A stretch of DNA of 64,000 nt from Nymphaea colorata (GCF_008831285.2 NW_022204507.1:2712814-2776813), one strand, 5' to 3'. Positions 44,018 through 56,586 are shown, counted from the first letter of the stretch. Numbers and translations are program-made. Notes: generated from the sequence alone by a model not told the origin.

Positions 44018-47000
44018 AGATCTATGGATACAAATGGGATCTATGCATTACTTGGATCCCTTGTAGTCAGTCCAATGAGTTGAATTTGTTGTCACATCTA
44101 AAGTGAACGATTATACGAGATTGAAATCACAAGTTTGAATCAATACTAGTGGAATTTAAGTGATTCGTTTGATCACGCATACTTCATTGAATGTACTTAA
44201 CTTATTGTCGAATCCAAGTTAAATGATTTAGTAGATTGAAATCACAAGTTTGCATGAAAATGAATGAGATTCGAGTGATTCATTTGGTGCCCTATTGTTA
44301 ATATAATGTGTTTCACTTGTTATTTCATTTATAATGAATGATTTAAGTGATTGAAATCACAAGTTTATATGGATACAAATGGGATCTATGCATTACATGA
44401 ATCACTTGTAGTTAGTGCAATGAATAGAACTTGTGGTTACATCTATAGTGAAGGATCTGAGGGATTGAAACCACAAGTTCGTATCAACATAATTGAAATT
44501 TTAGTGATTCATTTGATTACGCATACTTAATTGAGTGTGTTTAACTTGTTGTTACATCCATATTGAATGATTTAATGGACTGAAATTGCAAGTTTATATG
44601 AAAATGGATGAGATTCATGTAATTCATGTGATCCCTTATAGTTAATCTAATGTTTTTCACCTATTATTACATTTATAATGAATGCTTAAAATGATTAAAA
44701 TCAGAAGTTTATATGGATATAAATGAGATCTATATATTAGTTTATAGTTACATCTATAGAACTATTTAAAGGATTGAAATCACAAGTTCGTATCAATACA
44801 AGTGTGATTTAAGTGATTCATATGATCACACATACTTAATTCAATGTGTTTAACTTGTTGTTACATCCATATTGATTGATTTAGTGAATTAAAATCACAA
44901 GTTTGTACGAAAATGAATGAGATTCAAGTAATTCATTTGCTCCCTTATAGTTAATTTAATGTATTTTACTGGTTATTACATCTATGATGAATGATTTAAA
45001 TGATTGAAACCCACAAGTTATATGGATATAAATAAGATCTATGCATTAGCTTCATCCCCTATAAATGTGAATGATCTAAATAATTGAAATCACAAGTTCG
45101 TACCCATATTAATGATTTAAGTGATTCATTTGATCACCCATTTATAATTAAGTGTACTTAACTTGTTGTTACATCCATATTGAATGATTTATTGGATTGA
45201 AATCATAAGTTTGCATGAAAATATATTGTATTCAAGTAAGTCATTTAATATGTAATAGTTTGTCTAATGTAGTTCACTTGTTGTTACATCTATAATGAAT
45301 GATTTAAATGATTAAAATCAAAAGTTTATTTGGAAATAAATGAGATCTATAGATTATTTTATAGTTACGTCTATAGTGAACGATTAAGGGATTGAAATAA
45401 CCAGTTCATAACAATATGGGTGGAATTTAAGTTATTCATTTGATTATGCATACTTAATTGAATATGCCTAACTTGTTGTTACATCCATATTGAATGAATT
45501 AGTGTACTGAAATCACAACTTTATAAGAAAATGAATGAGATTCGAGTGATTCATCTTTTGCCTTATAGTTAACCTAATGTGTTTCGCTTGTTATTACATC
45601 TATAATGAAGGATTTCAGTGATCGAAATCACAAGTTCATATGGAGACAAATGGGATCAAATGCATTACTTTTATCCTTTGTAGTTAGTCAAACGTGTTGA
45701 ACTTGTCACATTTATAGTGAACGATTAAAAGGATTGAAGTCACTAGTTCGTATCAATGCGAGTAAGATTTAAGTGATTCATCGCACAATTAATTAAATGT
45801 GCTTAACTTGTTGCCACATCCATGTTGAATGATTTAGGGATTGAAATCACAAGTTCGTATGAAAATAAATGAGATTCAATTTATTCATTTGATCTCTTAT
45901 ATTTAATCTAATGTGTTTCATTTGTTATTACGTCTATAATTAATTATTTAAATGATTAAAATCACAAGTTTATATGGATATAAATGGGATCTATGCATTA
46001 CTTTGATCCCTTGTAGTTTGTTCAATGAGTTGAACTTGTTGTAACATCCATAGTGAATGATCTAAGAGATTGAAATCATAAGTTTGTGACAATAAGAGTG
46101 AGATTTAAGTGATTCATATGATCACACATGCTAAATTGAGTGTGCTTAACTTGTTGTTACATCCATATTCATTGGTTTAGTGAATTGAAATCACAAGTTT
46201 GTATGAAAATGAAAGAGATTCAAGTAATTCATTTGATCCAATGTAGTTAATCTAATGTGTTTCACTTGTTATTACATATATTTGATTACTTATATTTAAT
46301 TGAGAGATTAAGTGATTCTTTGATCACTTATATTTAATTGAATGTGTTTAACTTATTGTTACATACGTATGGAATGACTTAGTGGTTTGAAATAAGAAGT
46401 TCGTTTGGAAATGAATGAGAGTCAAGTCATTCAATTGGTCCCTTATAATAAATCTAATGTATTTCACTTGTTATTATGTCTATAATGAATGTTTTAAATA
46501 ATTGAAATCACTGGTTCATATAGATACAAATGAGATCTATGCATTACTTTCAAACCCGTAAGGAATTGAAATCACAAGTTCGTATCAATACGAGTGGGAT
46601 TTAAGTAATTCATTTGATCACACATACGTGATTGAATGTGCTTAACTTGTTGTTATTTCTATATTAAATGATTTAGTAGATTGAAATCATAGGTTTGTAT
46701 GAAAATGAATGAGATTTGAGTGATTCCTTTGGTGTCTTATAGGTAACCTAATGTGTTTCACTTGCTATTACATATATTTGATCACTTATATTTAATTGAG
46801 AGATTAAGTGATTCATTTTCACTTGTTACTACATATATTTGATCATTTGTATTTAATTGAATGTGCGTGACCATTTGTTACATATGTATAGAATGATTTA
46901 GTGGCTTTGATATAAAAAGTTTGTTCGGAAATGAATGAGAGTCAAGTCGTTAAATTGGTCCCTTATGGTTAATCAGATGTATTTCACTTGTTAGTACATG

Positions 47001-47953
47001 TATAATGAATGTTTTAAATGATTGAAATCACAAGTTCATATGGATACAAAAGGGATCTATGCATTACTTTGAACATGTGTAGTTAGTCCGATGAGTTCAA
47101 TTTGTTGTTACAACTATAGTACACGATCTAAAGGATTGAAATCACAAGTTCGTATCAATACAAGTACGGTTTAAGTGATTCAAATGATCACACATACCTA
47201 ATTGAATGTGCTTTACTTGTTGTTACATCCATATTGCTTGATTAAGTGAATTGAAATCGCAAGTTTGTATGAAAATGAATGAGATTCGAGTGGTTCATTT
47301 GGTGTCTTATAGTTAACCTAATGCGTTTCACTCGTTATTACATCTATGATCAACAATTTAAACAATAAAAACTCACTAGTTTATATGGATATAAAGGAGA
47401 CCTATGGATTAGTTTGAACGCTTATAGTTTGTTCAATAAGTTGAACTTGTTGTTACATCTCTAGTGATCGATGTAAGGAACTGAAATCACAAGTTTGTAT
47501 CAATACGAGTGAGATTTAAGTGATTCATTTGATCACGCATACCTAATTGAATGTGCTTAACTTGTTGTTATGTCTATATTAAATGATTTAGTAGATTGAA
47601 ATCATTAGGTTTGTATGAAAATGACTGAGATTTGAGTGATTCATTTGGTGTCTTATAGGTAACGTAATATGTTTCACTTGTTATTACATATATTTGATCT
47701 CTTATATTTAATTGAGAGATTAAGTGTTTCATTTTCACTTGTTATTACATATATTTGATCACTTATATTTAATTGAGTGTGCGTAGCCATCGTTACATAC
47801 GTATAGAATGACTTAGTGACTTGAAATAAGAAGTTCGTTTGGAAATGAATGAGAGTCAGGTCATTAAATTGGTCCCTTATAGTTAATCTATTGTATTTCA
47901 CTTGTTATTACATCTATAATGAATGGTTTAAATGATTGAAATCACAAGTTCAT
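44018..47953. repeat. Higher-order satellite: about 115-bp monomers in a three-monomer cycle
   Basis: The core GATTGAAATCACAAGTT recurs about every 115 bp through the block (for example 44131, 44246, 44361, 44475, 44590, 44704), about 33-34 times. Three monomer types alternate. One continues CGTATCAATACAAGTG and holds GATCACACATACTTAATTG. One continues TGTATGAAAATGAATGAG and holds CTAATGTGTTTCACTTG. One continues ATATGGATACAAATGGG and holds ATGCATTACTTTGATCC. The cycle is about 345 bp. Several cycles are about 309 bp because the third type is shortened to about 79-81 bp (44704-44783, 45014-45093, 45321-45402). There is no coding potential. Confidence 0.95.
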
Positions 47954-48100
47954 ATGTGAAATTCTATAGAAGGTTGAAGGCATGATTTGGTTGTAACAAA
48001 AAATATTCTTTTATGCCTGTAAAAAAATTGATTATGTATAGAAAGAGTATAAATATGTGAAAGGAAGAAGAGCACGATGCTTTATTCCATCCTTTCCCAG
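47954..48100 (+). repeat. Truncated copia LTR fragment fused to the satellite
   Basis: From ATGTGAAATTCT the sequence matches 53221-53342: TAGAAGGTTGAAG, TTGTAAC/T, AAATATTCTTT, AGAGTATAAATATG (a TATA box) and GAAGAAGAGCA(C/T)GATGC. The first about 100 bp of that LTR are missing because the satellite ends here. Downstream of 48085 it continues with sequence absent from the 53-kb copy, probably the rest of the LTR. Confidence 0.85.
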
Positions 48101-50635
48101 CCTCCTTGGTTATGCCCTGTTGATTCCGTGGCAGCCCTGATTTTCTCTTGTGCATCATCTGAAACTCGCAAGATATTGCAAGGGGAGGAAAGGAGTGGTG
48201 GCGGATGAGGAGTGTTGGCTTGTGATGATGCGCAACAGGTTGATGCATTATTTTGAGGGGCCAAAAAAGACATTGATGTATTTTTCTATAGCCCTGCCTC
48301 TTCTTTTCCAAAAAGTTCTTTATATGGCTAGATTTTTTTTGCACCGGTACAAATCGTTACAAAAAAATGTCAAATTGGGCGCTTCAATTTGGTTGTTAAT
48401 TCTGTTGGATAGTGGCCCTGAGCCCTATCCTTCATCTCGTAACTGCAAGCCAGATTAAATTGAAAAACTCATTTCCAAAATAAAAGATTTCATTAAAATG
48501 AAATTCAAAAGTTTATTTTGTTACCATTTACGAACCAGCCAAAAATTCTCTCTGGCGATAACCGCTGCTGGGATTCAGGAAATCCTAGGAGGCAGACTAT
48601 AAAGTCTCAGCTTATGTTCATCTGAAGGTTGATCATTAGATTAACCTGTCACAGGTTACTATAAAAATACTGTTCTTGCTTAAACGAGCCTTGAGTCTGT
48701 CCATTTTATTCCTGTCACAGGATACTTTGCTCAAGGTTCAGTGTTGAGCACAAGCTAGGTCTTGGTTTGTTGAGTGGAGTTTGAACTGACCCTTTAAAGC
48801 ACAATAGCTCGAGCATGACAAGACATGAGCAGAGTTGGGCTCTAGCCCGCTTGTGTATAACCACAACTATAATATATGCTATTGGCAACGCCTTTGACCA
48901 TAGCCAATAGTCATAATGCAGTTGCGAATAAACTTATTGGCAAATACTCTTGCCCTAGTGAATAGATATGGTTGACCTTGCCCTTTACAGCACGGGGAAA
49001 AGTCTTTTGTTAGGCCAAGGGTCATTGCCAATAATATCATTGGTAACAACTTGTTGAGTTATTGACAATGGTAGAAGTCGTTGCTAGAAGTTCTTACCGC
49101 AGTGATTTCTTCACTGCTATAGGTCTTATTTTTCTTTTGCAAACAAAACAAAATGGCGCTTCTATAGCAGGTAAGCCAGTTTTTTCTAATTTGAATGTGG
49201 GATGGTTTCAAATAGATAATTTAGATCGATACCAACAAACAAAAACATAGACTACTGAAACAGATAGAGAGAGAGAGGGAGAGAGAGATGAACACTCCAT
49301 GCATCAGATTTTGGATTAACAAAAATACAGATGGAAAAACGAACAAAAAAACAAGTCAGACTTTTAGGCTATATCCAACTTCAACTACATGTCATTTCTA
49401 GTGAGAGTTGTCTTAAAATGTCATCAGAAAATTATTTACAACTTACAAATGCAGCTGTGAAGTTTGAAACATCTCAAAAACATCCACCATCAAGTGATAA
49501 ATTGTGTATAATCATCTCTAAGAAAATGGCACATGTCAGTCCTTCGTAAAGTTGCTGATCCCTTTGACAATCGTTTGTTTATTAATTGATCCTCTGACCT
49601 ACAGCATCTCTCATATAAAATGAAAAACCAATGAATAAGTGAAAATGAAGCAATGCTCTAGCCATTTCTGGATACAACATATAAAAGCTACAAAAGCCGC
49701 AAAGAAAAACATACACACTAGAAACTCCCCTCTTCACATGAGCATTTTGTGGATCAAAGAAGAAAGGCCACTCAAAATCTGAAGCACATGCAGGTTAGAT
49801 ATTGAAAAATGTAAAAGACATAAAAAAATAGTGCTGTTTTACACAGAATGCAACTGTAGATATAGCAGATCCAAATTGGAGACCAACACTAATTAATCAT
49901 TAAATTGGAATAAATAAACACACTCAAGATCAAGATGAAGGTAAAGAGTTCAATACTAGTGTATGTGATGCAACTTGGTAGAGGTTTCCCTAAATCATCA
50001 CATTTAAAAAACATCGAATACAAGTTACAAGACTAACAAAGCGGTAACTGTAAAAAATGTGGAAAGGATAAGATTGGGAATATGAGTACATCCACATATA
50101 TTTCTTTTCATGGACAGTGAACTGGAAGAAAGCTCAGCAGAAGAATGTATGGGCATCATAAACAACAAATTCGAGCTGTGCATTTTCCAATCATTGTTCA
50201 CCATGTGGCGTCAAATGGTGCATGCATTCTGCTGCATATTTTCCATCACTGGGAACAGATAAATATTTATACTTTCAAAAACATATCTTCTTTAATTGCT
50301 ATATCAATAAGTAATAACACTCAAATTAGGCCATCATGCTGTCAACTACAGAACATGGCAGCATGTACAAATTAATACCGTTAGATGTTATTGTACTAAA
50401 TAACAATGAGTAATTGATATTATTGTATAATGGTATATGACTAATTTTCAACTGAGATCATACTATGTTATTTCAAAAACAAAATCTATAACTAGCTTAC
50501 CTCATGTTAGAAACTACAAAGTCAAAGTGATCACAATTTAGAAAAGAGAATTCAACTTTGACATTTATAAACAAGAATGGAAAGATTTCTATCATCACAT
50601 GCCATCCATTTATTAGTTAAAGAGATTACAGTTAA
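48101..50635. other. Spacer with isolated exon-like pieces, unassigned
   Basis: A (GA)n tract lies at about 49265-49289. On the minus strand DFEWPFFFDPQNAHVKRG (about 49725-49780, after a TTCAG acceptor) and VPSDGKYAAECMHHLTPHGEQ (about 50185-50250) look coding-like but are short and unassigned. No complete gene can be assembled. Confidence 0.3.
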
Positions 50636-50940
50636 TTAAGAAAATTCAACTTCTTCATATAAGCTGGGTTTTCTTAGATTGGCAACAACACTGCAATCCT
50701 CTCTCCCTCTTTCATTGCAAAGTGCCCATAGAAAATTGAATAAGAATTTTCCTTTCAGCTAGTGTTTCTGTACAAGAAATATAGTCATCATCTCACGCCA
50801 TGCCTATGATTCCATATTCAACTACCTCGCTTGGGCTGAAATACTTTGAATGCCTTATATCCTCCTCAATCTTCTCTCCAGATTACCTATATGTCTTGCA
50901 TGAAGAGTGACCTTGCAACAAAACTTCAAGGTTTTTGGTA
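50636..50940 (-). pseudogene. ClpP/ClpR-like protease subunit, C-terminal exon fragment
   Basis: On the minus strand, HARHIG (about 50925) is followed after a one-base shift by EKIEEDIRHSKYFSPSEVVEYGII (about 50890-50825), the C-terminal helix/strand block of ClpP family subunits. After a short non-coding insert, CNERGREDCSVVANLRKPS runs to a TAA at 50638-50636, resembling the tail of plastid ClpR4-type subunits. Such proteins form the chloroplast Clp protease ring; ClpR lacks the catalytic residues, which would lie in exons not found here. The frameshift, and spacing between blocks that is small for plant introns, suggest a pseudogene fragment. Confidence 0.6.
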
Positions 50941-52217
50941 AGTATTTCTACAGTCTCCTATATAAAAGTTGAACCTTAGTGTAGGCTAATAACTTAAAGC
51001 ACCTTCACTAGATTACGACTTTGACTGCAAAAGTAGTTAATTTTTTAAAGTTTTTCACTCAATAGTTATAAAATTTTCCCCCACTTAGTCAAAATAGATC
51101 AAGTACCCAAAAAAAAATCCACTATAAGGATTCAAAAATTGGACAGAAGAGGAGAGATATAAAGAAGTGGTTCTGCACTACTATATAATACATAACTAAG
51201 ACAGAACAGAAGAAAGGGAAAACTAACAGCACAAAATGGTTTTATACGTCTTCAACTATTATATGTCCATTATCAAATAAAGAAGTCAGTTTTCTTACCA
51301 ATTCATCCATCACAATTTTAATTTGTTTCCTGGGAACAATATCAGTAGCTTGATCTTAAAACCCTGCAATAGGTTGACAGAGATGAACCACTACAAGTTC
51401 ATGGTTCACAATCAATAGCAAGTTGCATGTGAGGCATGTACATCAATGGAACTAGAGAGCTCACAAGAGAAAGGACCATAACTAGATTACCTACTTTATC
51501 ATGTATTGAAAAAGAATCCACATACGAGTAGCAAAAACCTGGTTCTCAACATTCATGTAATTCATGAAAAGAGAGAAACTTGAAAGGCACATGTAATTTT
51601 AATTCCATTTTTAATTTTTCTTTTATATTTATTGACTCTATATTGTATTGCAATAAAATATTCAAAAGAATATAGTGTTCCTAGGCTCAATGCCTCTTGA
51701 ATCTTCTCAACCCTTTCAAGAGAGCTGGTGATAACTCTTCAAATATCATATTAAGAACCAAAGATTCCTGTTATTAGTAATACAAACCATGTTCAGGAAT
51801 TCATATCCCCAATAGGTTCAAACTCCGCTTTTACATAAGGTGTTTCATTCAATTAAAAACAATTTATCTATTTGATAATTGATTTAAGCATGTAGACATA
51901 AGAAACCAACATATTCTTATACCTTCCATTATCTTCAAGTTGATTTATCATTGCCCTGTAGTAATCATCAAGTTTCTTCCACAAGACTATTCTGTAAGGG
52001 TCCTTTGGAGCTGTAGATGTAGAATCTTATGTGATGATGTATGCTGCCATTTGATGGTGGAAATAATGTGTCACAAATGGCTGTGTAACGTCATCTGAGA
52101 TCTTCATCTCCCATATCTCTCCTCGCCATTTTCTATTTCCTTGTTGGCATTTAATTCCTCAAGCTTCCGGAGACCCATGGAGTTCATCGTTCTATTAGTC
52201 TTTGGTCAGGAGGTTAT
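50941..52217 (-). other. Exon-like fragments on the minus strand, unassigned
   Basis: Two pieces have good splice context. At 51303-51370, CCTATTGCAG precedes sequence reading DQATDIVPRKQIKIVMDEL, then a GTAAGAAA donor. At about 51928-52110, SDDVTQPFVTHYFHHQMAAY and STAPKDPYRIVLWKKLDDYY lead to a GTATAAG donor, with one stop inside. Family not recognised. They lie upstream of the ClpP/ClpR-like fragment on the same strand but do not look like Clp exons, so a second degraded gene or a captured fragment is possible. Confidence 0.35.
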
Positions 52218-52560
52218 TAGGGATGTCAATGAATCAGATTCAGATCAAATACCAGATCAAGTTTTTTTAAATAAATCAGATATGAAAAAAAGAGAAATTT
52301 GATATCCAAATAAAAAATCAGATCAGATTCGGTATTAAAAATTGGCATCCGATTAAATTCAGATTGAGACTCAACATCAAATAGATACCCAATCAGATAC
52401 CAGAAAAAAAAAAGATAATGGATATCTAAACCCAAATTTGTAGATCCGGATCTAAATAATATATATTATTCTACATTATTGTAAATTTATAAATCTGAAC
52501 CCAAATTTGAATCCCCAATTTCAATTAATATCATCCGAATCTAAAACCAATCCAAACTTG
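52218..52560. mobile_element. hAT-like MITE fragment
   Basis: Begins TAGGGATGTCAAT, the same terminal sequence as the MITE at 58059, and continues with AATCAGAT/GATCAGATTCGG-rich sequence of the same style. The matching right end (ATCCCTA) is not seen, so this copy is truncated. Confidence 0.65.
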
Positions 52561-53117
52561 GTCGAGCACTTGGAAAGGTTTGGGCCACCTCCAGATCCAC
52601 TGCAAGTGACATTTTGTTCATAAGCCTTCTTAATTTTATAGCTGCATTTTTTCATCAAGACCCACGACATCTGGTTACATGTATGGTGCATAGCCTTTAA
52701 GAAAATGACAAGTGCCCCTTGCCCACTTGTACTAGCTCCTTAGCCCACTTTTTGAGTACTTGGCATCCATGGGAGCCTGTGCACAAGCCTGGGCATATAA
52801 CCAGCTGTGAATATCCACCCATGTCATCGACACTAGACTAAACACTTGAGAGAGAGAGAGAGAGAGAGAGCTTCTCAGTGATGGAAACAGGGATGGGGAG
52901 CACATGAAGAAGGGGTAGAGAGTTTATTTCCTCTCTTAAGTGTAAAGTGTGTTGCAGGCCGCCTCATGAGCTTGCTGTTGCCAACTCCACCATCATCAAC
53001 GTTGTCGTCCTCTTCTAAAGAGATTTACTAGAGAAAGTATGATTTAGCAATTTCCAACTTTCAAGAGGCTGTGAAGCTCAAACGGAAGAATGTTAGGGCC
53101 TTCTGCCTCTTGGGATC
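52561..53117. other. Spacer, nothing recognised
   Basis: Contains a (GA)n tract at about 52849-52870. No domain is recognised. Confidence 0.4.
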
Positions 53118-53339
53118 TGTTACAAAAATGAAAACTAATTCTTAAAGCTGTGTTATTAACTTTGTTTTCTTTACACCTATTGTAAAGCTGTAAAATTGAA
53201 TTGTGGTGTTCTTTGTCACGCATGTGGAATTCTCTAGAAGGTTGAAGCCATGATCCTGTTGTAATAGAAAATATTCTTTCGTGCATGTATTTGATTTTGT
53301 ACAAGAAAGAGTATAAATATGCGAAAGAAAGAAGAGCAT
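53118..53339 (+). repeat. Copia LTR, type B, partial
   Basis: Starts TGTTACAAAAATGAAAACTAAT and matches the LTR at 60450 (TGTTATGAAAAATGAAAACTAAT) through TAGAAGGTTGAAG, and the 47954 fragment from ATGTGGAATTCT to GATGC. A TATA box AGTATAAATATG lies at about 53309. It breaks off at about 53340 into an unrelated LTR. Confidence 0.9.
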
Positions 53340-53395
53340 GATGCCAAATATCGTGGGTGAAGATGAGCCAGCCGAATGTCATGGGTGAAGAAAAG
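53340..53395 (+). repeat. Type A LTR fragment (two 28-bp units)
   Basis: GCCAAATATCGTGGGTGAA and GATGAGCCAGCCGAATGTC match the 28-bp units of the LTR at 56339-56450. The rest of this LTR, including U5 and a primer site, is absent. Confidence 0.8.
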
Positions 53396-54440
53396 AACAA
53401 TGAGTCAGGAAATATCAATGGCCATGAAAATGCCCAGGTGATATTTGATCTCTTCTATTTGCATCATTCAGATAATTTTGGAAGTGGGTAAGTATCTCAA
53501 CCACTTATCGGTGATAACTATGCAATGTGGAGCAGAGTCATGATCTTGGCTCTATCAGCCAAAAACAAGTTAAGATTCATTGATGGGACTATCAAAGAGC
53601 CTAAAGAGGATGAACATAATCGCATGTTGTGGGTACGATGTAACAATTTGGCTCTAGCATGGATTCTTAATTCAATTAATAAGGAGATTCATGCTAGCAT
53701 TGCTTATGCTGCTTCAGATCAAGTAATATGGAAGGAGTTAAAAGAAAGATATACTCAGAGTCTTGCACCAAGAGTCTTTCAGCTACACAGTTCAATACAT
53801 CGATCACAACAAGAGTCCTTGTCTCTTACTACATATTATACAAAACATGTTGTATAAAAATCAAAGTGCTTTGGGAAGAATTAAATTACTACAATCCTGT
53901 GTCTGTGTTCATGTGGGGGCATAAAAAATTATTCGGATCAAATCCAAAGGACTGAACGGCTCATATGATGCTATTAGAGGACAGATTTTATTCATTGTCC
54001 CTTATCCACAGTAAACAAATTATATGCTCTAGTCTTGCAAGAGGAACAACTGCGTAAAGCAAGATTCACGCCGTCAGCCTCTCACACCACCTTGGCAATA
54101 TCACACAATCATATTCCGAAAGCAGCATCACTTGAACAAAGTTTCAAGTTTCAATGAAATAAAGAAATACATCAAAGACGACAAATCTGCAGCTATTGTC
54201 ATAACACATGTCAGGTGAAAGATAAATGTTTCAAGTTGAATGGCTATCCTCGAGGACATCGATTCCATGATCCCAACTTTCGACCACCACTAGCTGCAGC
54301 TACCATTCATAATCAAAGGCAGGTGGACCTCCATGCAAGCAATGGTACTAGTTTCTCTGGCAGCAACGGTCAAACTTCCAAGGAAGTTGTGCCTTCATTC
54401 ACTATGGATGAGTATCAGAAACTCTTATCACTTGTTTGAG
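53396..54440 (+). pseudogene. Copia element A Gag, broken
   Basis: The frame carries LHHSDNFGSG, a stop, then LIGDNYAMWSRVMILALSAK, KLRFIDGTIKEPK, LAWILNSINKEIHASIAYA and LKERYTQSLAPRVFQLHSS, all usual in copia Gag. The frame ends near 53857. Further downstream, CSYCHNTCQVKDKCFKLNGYP (from about 54190) is the zinc knuckle with its histidine replaced by Gln. A linker ends at MDEYQKLLSLV. Confidence 0.9.
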
Positions 54441-54484
54441 CTCCGTCTGCCTTTATCAATTTCACAGGTAATATATCTTCATAT

Positions 54485-54895
54485 AGTGTCTCCCAGCTTA
54501 CTTGGATTATTGATTCTGGAGCAAGTCGGTGCATTTGTGCCGTTAGCTCTCTACTTCAAAAACCAACCAACTACCGAGTACCTATAAACTTACCTAATCG
54601 ACATACAATAACTGTCCATCAAACTAGTGATGTTAAACTACCACCATTCACTCTCGAAAATTCCTTGTATATTTTCTCTTTCGAAGTGAAATTACTCTCT
54701 GAGAGTCAATTGAGCAACGCACTAAACTTTTTCGTAACTTTCTTCCCTACTCATTGTGTCTTGCGGGACCTGAATGCGGGATTTCTATTGCTCTCTTATT
54801 TCGGCTCCCTTGACCAATGGTAACTTGACATTTAGTGCAATGAAAGGCACAAGGTACCCACTTTCTTACTTTACTTCACTTTCTTGTTTCTCCCC
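54485..54895 (+). pseudogene. Copia element A protease and deleted integrase
   Basis: LTWIIDSGASRCIC keeps the catalytic DSGA (Asp at 54512). The following NYRVPINLPNRHTITVHQT is the expected protease continuation. After about 54680 motifs fade. No integrase core is present before RT begins near 54900, so integrase was largely deleted. Confidence 0.8.
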
Positions 54896-56255
54896 TAAAA
54901 ACCTTTGAAGTGGCAGTTGGACATAGGGAGTGTTGAGACACAATGAACTTAGAAATTAGTACACTAAAGGAAAACAACACTTGGACAATGAGCACTTCAC
55001 CACAAGGAGTTAAGCCCATCGGTTGCAAGTGAGTTTACAAAATCGAGTTCTGATCAGACGGTACTGTTGAGCGATACATGATGGCACGCCTCATCGCCAA
55101 GGGTTATTCTCAATAGGAAGCACTAGACTACAATGAGACATTTGTACCAGCTGCAAAAAAGGTAACTGTGTGAACTTTACTTTCAGTCGCTGTGGAAAAT
55201 GATTGGTTATTATATTAAATGGATGTGAAGAATGCCTTTTTTCATGGCGATTTGCTTGAAGAAGTACATATAAAGGTTCCACCAAGATATGACTGTAAGG
55301 GGGAGAATCCGGTATGTAAATTACATAAATCTCTCTACGGTCTCAAACAGTCTCCTTGAAATTGGTTTCACAAATTGTCCTTGGCACTAGTGGAGTTTGG
55401 ATTCAGTCAATCAAATGCCAAACACACATTATTCACTTACAAACAAGACCAATTTTTTGTTGTTGTTCCCGTTTATGTGGACGACCTTATTATTACAGGC
55501 AACAACAAGGAGCTGATTGACAAATTTAAGCAATTTTTATGTCAGAAATTTCTTGTGAAAGACCTGTACTCCTAAATATTTTTTGGGTTTAGAAATTGCT
55601 TGTTCAAGTGCAATAAGTTATGTTTCACAGCAAGTGTATGCTCTCAACATTATAAGCAAAGCAAGTATAATGGGTGCCAAGCCAATGGAATTTCTAGCGG
55701 AACGAAAGGTCAGACTCGAAGAAGGTACTCTCCTAAGCACACAAACCAATCTTCGAATGAGTGTGTTTTGTGATTATGAATGGGTGGTGTGTCAAGAAAC
55801 GCGAAGATCCATAACTAGATATTGTGTTCTTCTTGGTGATTCTCCAATTTCATGAAAGACAAAAAAACAGCCCACAGTATCTCACTCCTTTGCAGAAGCA
55901 GAATACAAGGCGTTGGCAAATGCAGTATGTGAAGTGACTTGGTCGAAATTCTTATTGTTAGATCTAGGCGTGAGACATCTACAACCGACAAATCAATACT
56001 GCGACAATCAGGCTGCCATGCATATTGCTTCGAATCCAGTTTTTCATTAGCATACCAAACATATAGATTTACATTATCATGTGTTTTGAGAAAAAATAAA
56101 TCAAGGTGTAGTGAGAACCAGTTAATCATCTTCTATCCAGTTAATCAACAAAGATCAGCTGGCAGACTTATTCACAAAGGCCTTAGGCAAGGAAGCATTT
56201 AATCATCTTCTATCCAAACTGAACATAAGAAACTCTATACTTAGATTGAGGGGGA
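54896..56255 (+). pseudogene. Copia element A reverse transcriptase and RNase H, broken
   Basis: RT blocks: [70 protein letters not shown], then a frame with FVVVPVYVDDLIITGNN; Y-V-D-D at 55474-55485 is intact. RNase H blocks: [19 protein letters not shown] (about 55870), [16 protein letters not shown] (about 56000), HTKHIDLHYHV and LADLFTKALGKEAFNHLLSK (about 56160-56215). Stops occur, for example at 55357 and 55572. An 18-bp copy of downstream sequence is inserted at 56122-56139. The end meets a polypurine tract at 56245-56256. Confidence 0.93.
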
Positions 56256-56256
56256 G

Positions 56257-56570
56257 TGTTAAAATTAAGATTCGCTTCTTATCTTCTTATTCTGACATCT
56301 TAACGATAAGATTTTCAGTTGGTTAGTGTAGCTGCTAGGATGAACCAGCCAAATATCATGGGAGAAGATGAGCCAACCGAATGTCATGGGATAAGATGAG
56401 CCAGGCAAATATCATGGGATAAGATGAGCCAGCCAAATGTCATTGAAACTAAAAACTGTGTACTACTTTTTCTTTTGTATATAGGTGTGTAAGATCAATA
56501 AAAAAATATGAAGCAATTCTCTGTTCTCTTCCTTGTGATACATTCTTCCTTAACTCAAATAATTTCTACA
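56257..56570 (+). repeat. Copia LTR, type A
   Basis: Begins TGTTAAAATTAAG after GATTGAGGGGGAG and ends TTTCTACA before a primer-site-like sequence. It holds four 28-bp tandem units GATGAGCCAGCCAAATATCATGGG... (56339, 56367, 56395, 56423), a TATATA box at 56478 and AATAAA at 56497. It can be read as 3' LTR of element A and, by its downstream primer site, as 5' LTR of the next element. Confidence 0.88.
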
Positions 56571-56573
56571 TAC

Positions 56574-56585
56574 TATAATCAGAGC
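56574..56585 (+). other. Degenerate primer-binding site of element B
   Basis: TATAATCAGAGC directly precedes CATGG, matching the TGGTATCAGAGC-type site at nine of twelve positions. Gag of element B starts at 56587. Confidence 0.65.
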
Positions 56586-56586
56586 C

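Noticed and set aside
44018-47953. CRISPR or regulatory array
   Set aside because: Whole units, not short repeats with spacers, are repeated with three monomer classes, which is satellite structure.
56257-56570. A complete simple nesting of element A inside element B
   Set aside because: The 5' LTR of A is only two 28-bp units and a primer-site-like sequence follows the downstream A LTR, which simple nesting does not explain.
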